5,002 nt of DNA from Candidatus Bathyarchaeota archaeon (GTDB taxonomy: Archaea > Thermoproteota > Bathyarchaeia > Bathyarchaeales > DTEX01). Under the pieces are notes generated by a model. It had not been told where the DNA came from. It saw only the letters and a program-made list of their open reading frames with translations, and did not search any database. The stretch is from NCBI GenBank assembly GCA_021162225.1, contig JAGGZB010000049.1:1-5002 (forward strand), given 5' to 3'. Made by a program: the position numbers and the translations under genes. Shown here piece after piece: positions 1-3,953 of this stretch. Each line of letters opens with the position of its first letter. The stretch's first letter is position 1.

Positions 1-281
1 CGGTTAGGAAGAGGGTTAAGAGGCTTGAGGAGATGGGAGTCATTAGGAGATATACGGTCGAGGTTGATCCGAGGAAGCTTGGATTCGAGGTCGACGCCTT
101 GATAGGCTTGGACACGGTTCCAGAGAGGCTCATCGCGGTGATGGAGGAGCTTAAGGCCATGGATGAGGTTTTAAGCCTATACTCGGCGAGCGGGGATCAC
201 ATGATCCTCATCGAATGCTGGTTCAAGGACTCGGATGAGCTGGCGAGGTTCGTTAAGAGGCTTGAATCCATCCATTTATAA
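1..281 (+). CDS. Lrp/AsnC-family transcriptional regulator, 5' outside window, 3' truncated
   Basis: This is the end of a DNA-binding regulator of the Lrp/AsnC (feast/famine) family. It enters already open at the left edge (first full codon at 3). VRKRVKRLEEMGVIRRYTVE is the end of the helix-turn-helix and the linker strand. The RAM effector domain follows: VDALIGLDTVPE (strand), RLIAVMEELKAMDEV (helix), LSLYSASGDHMILIECWF (strands), and DELARFVKRLESI (helix). It then ends in IHL and a stop. The related gene at the right edge continues after the same helix with GVTRVCPAIILEKLK, so about 15 residues forming the last RAM strand are missing here. The loss coincides with the start of a headless RHH gene. 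A functional oligomer is doubtful. The family call is firm; whether the product is active is not. The internal ATG at 33 is not a credible start. Confidence 0.85.
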   Translation, partial: VRKRVKRLEEMGVIRRYTVEVDPRKLGFEVDALIGLDTVPERLIAVMEELKAMDEVLSLYSASGDHMILIECWFKDSDELARFVKRLESIHL

Positions 282-397
282 CCCTGCCGGAGAAGGTTCA
301 TAAGACCTTGGAGAGATATGCTAGAAAGCTTAAGGTTTCTAAGTCTAGGCTCGCCGCCGAGCTTATCCTCAAGAGTCTTGAAAAATATCGAAGATGA
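266..397 (+). pseudogene. Ribbon-helix-helix (CopG/Arc-like) DNA-binding protein, start codon missing
   Basis: A frame running from just after a TGA at 263-265 encodes FITLPEKVHKTLERYARK, then LKVSKSRLAAELILKSLEKY and RR, ending at TGA 395-397. The pattern is a typical RHH fold: a short strand (ITLP), helix A (EKVHKTLERYARKL), a turn with S-K-S, and helix B (SRLAAELILKSLEKY). There is no ATG, GTG or TTG before the strand, so the natural start is lost. The first codons overlap the last codons of the truncated Lrp gene, so both genes are broken at one point. After the stop the same frame stays protein-like (FSKKPLKQKKREEGDVFVAG) to TAG 461-463, overlapping the next gene by 23 nt. The original protein may have been longer, with TGA 395 a nonsense change. 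Small RHH proteins are common in archaeal viruses and plasmids. Confidence 0.65.
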
Positions 398-440
398 TTC
401 TCGAAGAAGCCCCTCAAGCAGAAGAAGAGGGAGGAGGGAG

Positions 441-590
441 ATGTCTTTGTCGCAGGCGTCTAGGCAGGTCTCTAAATTTGAGCGTCTTATCGAGCGAATA
501 AAAGAGGTCGAATCCGAGTTAGATGAATTGGCAGACATGGCTGAGAAGATGCGAAATATGCTTAAAACATTGCTTGAGGTGAGAGAATGA
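441..590 (+). CDS. Small coiled-coil protein, function unknown
   Basis: The 49-residue protein starts MSLSQASRQVSKFERLIERI and goes on with KEVESELDELADMAEKMRNM and LKTLLEVRE. From residue 12 to the end it is almost entirely charged/hydrophobic heptad-like helix (FERLIERIKEVESELDELADM), so a dimeric or trimeric coiled coil is likely. An AG-rich tract just before ATG 441 (GGGAGG at 429-434) fits a ribosome binding site and supports this start over upstream in-frame codons. Its TGA stop overlaps the ATG of the next RHH gene (ATGA at 587-590), so the two are translationally coupled. I do not recognise a family. Short coiled-coil partners beside RHH genes are frequent in archaeal mobile elements, but no function follows from that. 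Confidence 0.6.
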   Translation: MSLSQASRQVSKFERLIERIKEVESELDELADMAEKMRNMLKTLLEVRE

Positions 591-724
591 AGCTTGAGAT
601 TCCGGAGCATCTATATCGGAAGCTTGAGGAGGTCGCTGATGAGTTTGGAGTATCCGTGGAGACCATGATTCTCGCGATTCTCATCAACGCCGTTGCGAAG
701 CAGAAGATATGTTTAAGGGGGTGA
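587..724 (+). CDS. Ribbon-helix-helix DNA-binding protein, 45 aa
   Basis: ATG 587 overlaps the previous gene's stop (ATGA) and has a good ribosome binding site upstream (GAGGTGAG at 576-583). The product begins MKLEIPEHLYRKLEEVADEF and continues GVSVETMILAILINAVAKQK, ending ICLRG. The order is strand (MKLEIPE), helix A (HLYRKLEEVADEFG), the V-S-V turn, and helix B (ETMILAILINAVAKQ), the minimal RHH fold of Arc/CopG-type repressors, which bind DNA as dimers through the paired N-terminal strands. It resembles the headless RHH gene at 266-397 in layout but differs in sequence. A role as a small repressor in the element's regulatory cassette is inferred from fold and setting. Confidence 0.7.
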   Translation: MKLEIPEHLYRKLEEVADEFGVSVETMILAILINAVAKQKICLRG

Positions 725-882
725 TCAAATGATGGAGCCTAAGATAATTCGAGTTAATATCGACGTGATAAAGGTTTCAAAGGATAGAGTTAGGAAGGAT
801 CTAGGGAGACATAACCTCAACTAGCGCTGGCCATGAGAGTATTCGGTTGGCTCGATTACCCAGTAGTTGATAAAGATTTGAA

Positions 883-894
883 TTTGCGGTTTTT
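883..894 (+). terminator. Poly-T tract, left arm of a 12-bp inverted repeat
   Basis: TTTGCGGTTTTT here is the exact reverse complement of 965-976. It lies at the distal end of the plus-strand cassette, and its T-runs resemble archaeal oligo-T terminators. The matching tract on the other strand follows the minus-strand AbrB pair, so the two could end convergent transcripts. Confidence 0.35.
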
Positions 895-920
895 CAACCG
901 TATTATAGACCAATTGAAAC
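891..920 (-). repeat. 30-nt CRISPR-repeat-like sequence, left copy
   Basis: Read on the minus strand it begins GTTTCAATTGGTCTATAATA and ends in TTGAAAA. It matches the copy at 1460-1489 in 26 of 30 positions, in inverted orientation, with no similarity in the flanks on either side, so the conserved unit is about 30 nt. GTTTCAA at one end and TTGAAA(G/A) at the other are typical of archaeal CRISPR repeats. No second direct copy lies at spacer distance, so this is a solitary unit, not an array. With the right copy it could equally be a terminal inverted repeat around the AbrB genes. Confidence 0.65.
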
Positions 921-963
921 TAAGGTGAAAATTATAACTTCAGATATATCAACCGCTCAATTA

Positions 964-983
964 CAAAAACCGCAAAAATAATG
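964..983 (-). terminator. Tandem poly-T terminator after the AbrB gene pair
   Basis: On the minus strand, 8 nt beyond the stop of the second AbrB-like gene, the sequence reads ATTATTTTTGCGGTTTTTG: two T5 runs separated by GCGG. Oligo-T tracts are the usual intrinsic termination signal in archaea. Positions 965-976 form an exact 12-bp inverted repeat with 883-894 (70-nt loop). Confidence 0.45.
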
Positions 984-990
984 GAGAATT

Positions 991-1140
991 TTAATCTTTT
1001 TCCAAAATCACCTTAAGTTTTTGGCCAAAGAATCCACTACTTCTCAGATAAGGGATAAAGGCTTTAGGTATGTGGATCAAGTAATTTTTCCCAGCCCTTG
1101 AAATCTTCGCTATAAAGATGATCTTATCCTTTTCTGTCAT
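991..1140 (-). CDS. AbrB/SpoVT-like swapped-hairpin DNA-binding protein, 49 aa
   Basis: Minus-strand ATG at 1140-1138, TAA at 993-991. The protein starts MTEKDKIIFIAKISRAGKNY, continues LIHIPKAFIPYLRSSGFFGQ and ends KLKVILEKD. The core (KIS-x-AGKNYLIHIPKA, then a hydrophobic helix, then KLKVILE) is the AbrB/MazE swapped-hairpin pattern: strand, G-turn, strand with an IP-K motif, helix, strand. It is a paralogue of the gene just upstream (KTISKQG-like strand, ITIPKALYP, RRKLKITLEK), which ends only 4 nt before this start, so the two form one operon. Upstream GGATGAG may serve as ribosome binding site. AbrB-type proteins are transcription regulators or antitoxins; no toxin-like partner is visible beside it. 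An AbrB heterodimer pair is a reasonable inference. Confidence 0.65.
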   Translation of the reverse strand: MTEKDKIIFIAKISRAGKNYLIHIPKAFIPYLRSSGFFGQKLKVILEKD

Positions 1141-1144
1141 TTTC

Positions 1145-1366
1145 TCATCCATTCTCAAATTTCGCCTTCTCTAAGGTGATTTTTAGTTTTCTTCTCAAAA
1201 ATCCGCCTTCAGCCAGCATCGGATAGAGAGCTTTAGGAATGGTGATCACCATCATATTGCCTTGTTTACTTATTGTTCGGAAAAAGAAAATTTTACTAGG
1301 GCTTGAATTTCCCCGTTTTTTCCGCTCGTCTCGCTCCACCATGTTTCTTCCCATATATTTCACCAT
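1145..1366 (-). CDS. AbrB/SpoVT-like DNA-binding protein, 73 aa
   Basis: First gene of the minus-strand pair. It starts MVKYMGRNMVERDERKKRGN, a basic 25-residue N-terminal tail absent from its partner, then SSPSKIFFFRTISKQGNMMV, ITIPKALYPMLAEGGFLRRK and LKITLEKAKFENG. Residues about 27-68 fit the AbrB/MazE swapped-hairpin fold: KQGNMMVITIPKAL is the classic strand, turn and IP-K segment. The basic tail might add DNA contacts. ATG 1366, ATG 1354 or ATG 1342 could each be the start; the first is used because no ribosome binding site decides it. The region upstream (1367-1420) is very AT-rich and holds a repeat copy (1391-1420) at about -25 to -54, where an operator or promoter would sit. Autoregulation is therefore possible. 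The gene is flanked by inverted 30-nt repeats, and its A+T content is visibly higher than that of the MFS and isomerase genes. Confidence 0.7.
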   Translation of the reverse strand: MVKYMGRNMVERDERKKRGNSSPSKIFFFRTISKQGNMMVITIPKALYPMLAEGGFLRRKLKITLEKAKFENG

Positions 1367-1390
1367 ATAATAGAATTTATTTCTTTTTTA

Positions 1391-1420
1391 ATTTTTCTCA
1401 AATTATCTATCAATTGAAAC
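1391..1420 (-). repeat. Decayed third copy of the 30-nt repeat
   Basis: The end nearest 1420 (ATTATCTATCAATTGAAAC on the plus strand) matches the reverse complement of the 1460-1489 copy in 17 of 19 positions; over the full 30 nt only 20 match. Its 12 nt at 1409-1420 (ATCAATTGAAAC) pair perfectly with 1460-1471 across 39 nt, a spacer-sized gap, but the two copies are inverted rather than direct. It sits immediately upstream of the first AbrB-like gene, so it could also be an operator for that protein. Confidence 0.45.
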
Positions 1421-1459
1421 ATGGAAGAGTCGAATAAATATGGCGTTGGCATTATCAAA

Positions 1460-1489
1460 GTTTCAATTGATCTATAATAGAGTTGAAAG
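1460..1489 (+). repeat. 30-nt CRISPR-repeat-like sequence, right copy
   Basis: The unit begins GTTTCAATTGATCTATAATA and ends GAGTTGAAAG. Terminal GTTTCAA/TTGAAAG, 30-nt length and an AT-rich centre are features of archaeal CRISPR repeats. From memory, the Pyrococcus 30-nt repeat (GTTCCAATAAGACTAAAATA, then GAATTGAAAG) matches it in 23 of 30 positions. No further direct copy occurs within 100 nt downstream. It pairs as an inverted repeat with 891-920 (26/30), bracketing the AbrB gene pair. Confidence 0.65.
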
Positions 1490-1569
1490 AGATCTGGAAG
1501 GAGAGGTCGATAAAAGTTGAGTTGCTTAGAGGGCTGTATAAATTGCTTAAATGTTTGTCTAAAGGCTAG
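1471..1569 (+). pseudogene. Orphan 3' coding fragment beside the right repeat
   Basis: A frame open from just after TGA 1468-1470 encodes SIIELKEIWKERSIKVELLR then GLYKLLKCLSKG and stops at TAG 1567-1569. It begins inside the right repeat copy; the only start candidate is TTG 1483. Its helical, charged/hydrophobic composition looks like the end of a real protein. The frame of TTGAAA at 1483-1488 equals that of TTGAAA at 914-919 in the left fragment (DQLK), so removing 920-1488 would join the two in frame as IIDQLKEIWKERSIKV. This suggests, weakly, that the repeat-bounded block interrupted a gene. Confidence 0.3.
1537..1544 (+). promoter_or_regulatory. Possible TATA box for the 78-aa gene
   Basis: TATAAATT lies 40 nt upstream of ATG 1584. 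With the usual archaeal spacing, transcription would begin near 1563-1568 and leave a leader of about 20 nt. No upstream purine-rich BRE is obvious. Confidence 0.25.
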
Positions 1570-1583
1570 AGGGCAGAGTTGAA

Positions 1584-1820
1584 ATGAGCTTGCAGATGCT
1601 TATGGAGGAGGTTGTTGGGGAGATGTATAAGCTAGTGAAGGATTTTCATAAGATTCCAAGCGGAAAAGAGGCCATGAATAGGCATGCGTATAGGATAGCG
1701 GTCTTAGTTGATCTCTCAAACATCCTGATGAAAATTGGCTATCTAAGCGGGCATGACGTTGAGAAGACTAAAAAGGAGCGAAAATATATGCTCATGACTA
1801 AGAAGGATTTCCGCGACTAA
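1584..1820 (+). CDS. Hypothetical protein, 78 aa
   Basis: Unrecognised. The protein starts MSLQMLMEEVVGEMYKLVKD and continues FHKIPSGKEAMNRHAYRIAV, LVDLSNILMKIGYLSGHDVE, KTKKERKYMLMTKKDFRD. It looks all-helical: helices at about 2-22, 28-52 and 57-72, with a basic C-terminus and no membrane segment or metal motif. ATG 1584 is the first start after an in-frame TAA at 1560-1562. There is no good ribosome binding site; a GAGGGCAG stretch about 8 nt upstream is weak. It ends 6 nt before the stop of the convergent minus-strand gene. Well-spaced hydrophobic residues and strongly amino-acid-like composition argue that it is a real gene, probably belonging to the mobile-element cargo. Confidence 0.5.
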   Translation: MSLQMLMEEVVGEMYKLVKDFHKIPSGKEAMNRHAYRIAVLVDLSNILMKIGYLSGHDVEKTKKERKYMLMTKKDFRD

Positions 1821-1826
1821 AGTAAA

Positions 1827-2118
1827 TCAGATAAACTTCCGCATCCTTACTAAATTTTCTGTGACGCTTAAAAAGGCGTATCTTAGAATTTGCTTAAGAT
1901 GCTTCAGCGACCTACATCCAGCGAGCCTTGCATGCTTCTCGGTAAGCTCTGAAACTCGCTTCTTGATAACCGCAACTACTGTTGCAGGATTATATCCTAC
2001 TATAATTCTTTCTCCAATCTCTAGCCCCCGGATCATAAGGTCGAATGGTTAATCTCTTAATCTCAAGATCCTCAGCGTTAACGACTTTGAAGAATTTAAT
2101 CTTCTTACTGCTCGTCAA
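1827..2118 (-). pseudogene. Frameshifted hypothetical gene with TTG start
   Basis: The minus-strand frame from TTG 2118-2116 reads LTSSKKIKFFKVVNAEDLEI then KRLTIRP and, if followed, terminates at 1990. The shifted frame from ATG 2036 reads MIRGLEIGERIIVGYNPATV, VAVIKKRVSELTEKHARLAG, CRSLKHLKQILRYAFLSVTE and NLVRMRKFI to the stop at 1827. Removing one base between the CCT codon and ATG 2036 joins them (TIRP-MIRGLEIGE) into a roughly 96-residue protein. The TTG start is supported by GGAGTGA ending 6 nt upstream. Alternatively 2036 is the start of an independent 69-aa gene. I do not recognise the family; the second part looks like a beta hairpin followed by long basic helices, possibly nucleic-acid binding. 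Confidence 0.45.
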
Positions 2119-2124
2119 GGCAAA

Positions 2125-2131
2125 TCACTCC
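2125..2131 (-). promoter_or_regulatory. Ribosome binding site favouring TTG start at 2118
   Basis: GGAGTGA on the minus strand, 6 nt before TTG 2118-2116. It is the best Shine-Dalgarno match near this gene. An in-frame ATG slightly upstream is followed two codons later by TGA and cannot be used. Confidence 0.4.
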
Positions 2132-2190
2132 ATCGTTACTGAGATAGGGCATATGGATGCCGAGGCTCGCCAGCATATCTGAGAGAAAAT

Positions 2191-2400
2191 CTATTCAATA
2201 TTCTTGCTTGGGGTAGAGCTAGTGCGGAGACCGGATTTTCTGATAAACTCCTTGCAATATGGGCAACGGACAAATCGTGATCGCCTAATCTTCTCCTTCT
2301 TGGTAGCCTTATAGACGATTACTAGATCAGCTTTGGGAAATTTCTGAGAGATCTCATATAAGGAGATGTGATGGTCGAAAGATGCACGGGATTCTGCGAA
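2191..2400 (-). pseudogene. CPYC-motif hypothetical protein, 5' end lost
   Basis: A 69-codon open frame on the minus strand contains DHHISLYEISQKFPKADLVI, VYKATKKEKIRRSRFVRCPY, CKEFIRKSGLRTSSTPSKNI, E, then TAG 2193-2191. The body reads as genuine protein: a strand (KADLVIVYKA), a basic stretch, and one CPYC knuckle that could bind zinc as half of a site shared in a dimer. No ATG, GTG or TTG occurs in frame between the upstream TAG (2403-2401) and the CPYC motif, so it cannot be started normally. The DNA where its N-terminus should lie holds the strong ribosome binding site and start of the plus-strand zinc protein. This suggests two unrelated segments were joined near 2350-2365, or that the start decayed. 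Function unknown. Confidence 0.4.
2361..2367 (+). promoter_or_regulatory. Ribosome binding site for the zinc protein
   Basis: AGGAGAT, with GGAG 5 nt before ATG 2371. This spacing favours ATG 2371 over the adjacent GTG 2368 as the start. Confidence 0.5.
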
Positions 2401-2659
2401 CTACTACCTCACCTAAAATCCGCCAGATACTTCTCGAAGAACAAATACTATAATTATTGCGTGGAATGCCAAAAAAAGCTTCGAGGATCGACCCGGACTA
2501 TACGTTTTAGACAAGCTCGGAAGAAAATGCTGCCCATGTTGCGGAAAGCTCCTAAGAACCAAGCGAAGAAACCCCCCAAGATACCCAGAGCTAAGGAAGG
2601 GATTTAAACTAAAGATTAAGATCTCGCCCCGGCGAATATTGGAGAACCTTAAAATGTGA
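2371..2659 (+). pseudogene. Two-site CxxC zinc-binding protein, frameshifted
   Basis: From ATG 2371 the frame reads MVERCTGFCELLPHLKSARY then FSKNKYYNYCVECQKKLRG. The +1 frame then continues EDRPGLYVLDKLGRKCCPCC, GKLLRTKRRNPPRYPELRKG, FKLKIKISPRRILENLKM to TGA 2657-2659. The metal ligands RC(x3)C, YCVEC and CCPCCG followed by LRTKRRN(P) form a pattern I know from small hypothetical proteins of archaeal viruses and Thermoproteota genomes, where CPCCGxxLRTKPRN is the hallmark; exact family name unknown. The switch falls between about 2487 and 2525. Left unshifted, the first frame loses the last zinc knuckle and runs to 2607 as a lysine/proline-rich tail, which looks artificial. Either a pseudogene, a sequencing error, or less likely programmed frameshifting. 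A nucleic-acid-binding role is typical for such zinc ribbons but not shown. Confidence 0.6.
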
Positions 2660-2690
2660 ATCGCTCTAAGTGGTTGAAAGGACTTTGACT

Positions 2691-2795
2691 ATGAACAGAT
2701 CCTTAAGGAAGTTAGATAGCATCGGGATCCGCGATAAGTCTGGATGGTTGATCATCGTAAGAAGGCATCCGTTAACAGGGATAAGAGGAGGGTAA
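2691..2795 (+). CDS. Possible 34-aa peptide upstream of MFS gene
   Basis: ATG 2691 opens a short frame encoding MNRSLRKLDSIGIRDKSGWL then IIVRRHPLTGIRGG, stopping at TAA 2793-2795, 3 nt before the MFS start. The MFS ribosome binding site lies inside its last codons. It could be a leader peptide coupled to the transporter, a remnant of a longer gene, or chance. No ribosome binding site of its own is seen and no family is recognised. Confidence 0.2.
   Translation: MNRSLRKLDSIGIRDKSGWLIIVRRHPLTGIRGG
2785..2792 (+). promoter_or_regulatory. Ribosome binding site of the MFS gene
   Basis: GAGGAGGG, 6 nt before ATG 2799, a near-perfect archaeal Shine-Dalgarno sequence that fixes the transporter start. 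Confidence 0.65.
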
Positions 2796-2798
2796 TAG

Positions 2799-3938
2799 AT
2801 GAGAGATAAGTCGAGAATGTATCTGCTATCCGTTGCATCGCTTTTCTACACGATAGGAGTAGGCACTTGCCTCGCAGCCTTACCCTTGGTGGTAAGTTCT
2901 GTGGGTGGAGGAAGATTGGATGTAAGCGCCGTGATAGGGATCTGGGCCATGGTAAACCTAGTCTCAAGTCTTCCGGCTGGAATGCTTTCAGATAAGATCG
3001 GGCCAAGAAGATCTGCCTCGATCTCTCTGGCCCTAAGATTACCTTTAGGCATCTTATTCTATGCAGGCGGCTCCATCATAATCTACTTGATAGGAAGGGC
3101 GATTGATGGAGTCTTAGAAGCCCTCATCTGGACAGGTTTCACTGGGTCTATGGCGAAAGCATATCCCAGCCGCAGACTACCAGCTCTTGGAATGATCCTC
3201 GGAGTCCAGCTCTTAGGGCTCAGCATAGGCCCAGCCATAAGCTCCTTCCTCACAAATCTCTATGGACCTCGGGCGCCGTTTCTAGTCTTCTCTATGGTGT
3301 CGATGATCTCCGCAGCTCTAGCATATATCTCGCTCAAAGGTTTACCCTCAACTGGAGGAGGTAAGATCTTCGCGGCGACTCTCCTCAACGAGGTGAAAAA
3401 TCCTCTAACCATGAACTACATCTTGCTATTCGTTATGATGGGGGTTTATGAGAGTTCTCTGACCTCCTTCTCACCGGAGCTCGTGACCGGAATGGGACTA
3501 GAGATAGCGTTAGCAGGCTTCCTCCTCTCCCTTTACTATATCTCAAATCTTGTGGGCCAGTTCTCTCTGAGATTCGTCCACAAGCTCGTTGAAAACAGAA
3601 TATTCCCTCTCGCCGCCTACGCCATAACATCAGCAACATTCATGGCCTCAAGGATGGCGAAGAGCGGGATCCCATTCATGGGATTCATAGCATTTTCCGG
3701 GATCTTCAATGGACTCACCTTCAGCAGGAATCAGAGTAGGCTTTGCGGGAGATTTAAGGAGCTTGAATCAACGGCTATGGGGCTTGGAAATATGGGCTGG
3801 GCCATAGGATATGCATTCGGAGCATCGATCTACGCTGCGGCCCTCAATGATTTGATGGACGTGTCTGGATGGATGGGCTTCTTAATCATGGTTATGTTGA
3901 TAATCGCGATCTCTCTATCACTCATCGAGAGAAAGTAA
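2799..3938 (+). CDS. Major facilitator superfamily (MFS) transporter, 12 TM
   Basis: A complete 379-residue membrane transporter, within the usual 380-420 size. Hydrophobic segments lie near residues 7-31, 44-64, 73-96, 98-117, 128-150, 158-178, 205-224, 235-256, 267-284, 290-306, 325-347 and 357-375. MFS motif A follows helix 2 as GMLSDKIGPRR (61-71), with the conserved Asp65 and Arg/Lys. A loop around 181-203 (LPSTGGGKIFAATLLNEVKN) joins the two six-helix halves. The equivalent of motif A between helices 8 and 9 is degenerate (RFVHKLVENRIFP). Helix 4 carries GRAIDGVLEALIW, with an acidic residue likely within the membrane. Drug/proton antiport or sugar/organic-ion export are both possible; substrate cannot be told. 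The start is set by GAGGAGGG 6 nt upstream. The gene is intact, unlike the genes to its left, and converges with the isomerase gene. Confidence 0.9.
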   Translation: MRDKSRMYLLSVASLFYTIGVGTCLAALPLVVSSVGGGRLDVSAVIGIWAMVNLVSSLPAGMLSDKIGPRRSASISLALRLPLGILFYAGGSIIIYLIGRAIDGVLEALIWTGFTGSMAKAYPSRRLPALGMILGVQLLGLSIGPAISSFLTNLYGPRAPFLVFSMVSMISAALAYISLKGLPSTGGGKIFAATLLNEVKNPLTMNYILLFVMMGVYESSLTSFSPELVTGMGLEIALAGFLLSLYYISNLVGQFSLRFVHKLVENRIFPLAAYAITSATFMASRMAKSGIPFMGFIAFSGIFNGLTFSRNQSRLCGRFKELESTAMGLGNMGWAIGYAFGASIYAAALNDLMDVSGWMGFLIMVMLIIAISLSLIERK

Positions 3939-3953
3939 AAACATCTTGAAAGA

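Larger units (their letters stand above)
729..928 (+). pseudogene. Frameshifted small gene, unknown function
   Basis: Starting at tandem ATGs (729 and 732), 5 nt after the RHH stop, one frame reads MMEPKIIRVNIDVIKVSKDR then VRKDLGRHNLN and stops at TAG 822-824. The +1 frame continues LALAMRVFGWLDYPVVDKDL then NLRFFNRIIDQLKLR to TGA 926-928. Adding one C at about 821 (AAC CTA) would join them as NLNLALA. The first half resembles, from memory, a small phage-protein pattern (IxxxVDVTKIxKxxLxKGKKGxYLNLVL), an unverified similarity. The 3' part overlaps the 30-nt repeat at 891-920, so its last codons may be imported. It might be two separate short ORFs instead, the second starting at ATG 833. Confidence 0.35.

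Noticed and set aside
318..440. Extension of the coiled-coil gene upstream to ATG 318
   Set aside because: The extra part is Ser/Arg-rich low-quality sequence out of frame with the RHH fold encoded in the same DNA; ATG 441 with an adjacent purine-rich site is better.
197..610. Long open frame on the minus strand over the left cassette
   Set aside because: It is Ser/Leu-rich, antisense to the Lrp, RHH and coiled-coil coding sequence, with no ribosome binding site. The plus-strand proteins have recognisable folds.
1421..1477. 18-codon ORF (MEESNKYGVGIIKVSIDL) between the repeats
   Set aside because: Too short, no ribosome binding site, and its end lies inside the repeat sequence.
891..1489. 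A true CRISPR array
   Set aside because: The repeat copies are inverted and up to 470 nt apart, with no direct repeat at regular spacing and no cas genes in the window.
1575..1584. AGAGTTGAAA as a fourth repeat copy
   Set aside because: Only these 10 nt match; extending to the full 30 nt gives about half identity, no better than chance.
1861..2052. Plus-strand open frame
   Set aside because: Antisense to the more protein-like minus-strand gene (MIRGLEIGERII...), and Ser/Thr/Cys-rich without a ribosome binding site.
2105..2176. 23-codon minus-strand ORF (MLASLGIHMPYLSNDGVICL...)
   Set aside because: Short and overlaps the better supported TTG start with its Shine-Dalgarno site.
270..2800. 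tRNA gene or att site flanking the element
   Set aside because: No cloverleaf-like sequence or matching direct repeat was found by eye at either edge.
2752..3052. Two minus-strand frames over the start of the MFS gene
   Set aside because: Shadows of a clear transporter coding sequence; arginine/proline-rich composition typical of antisense frames.
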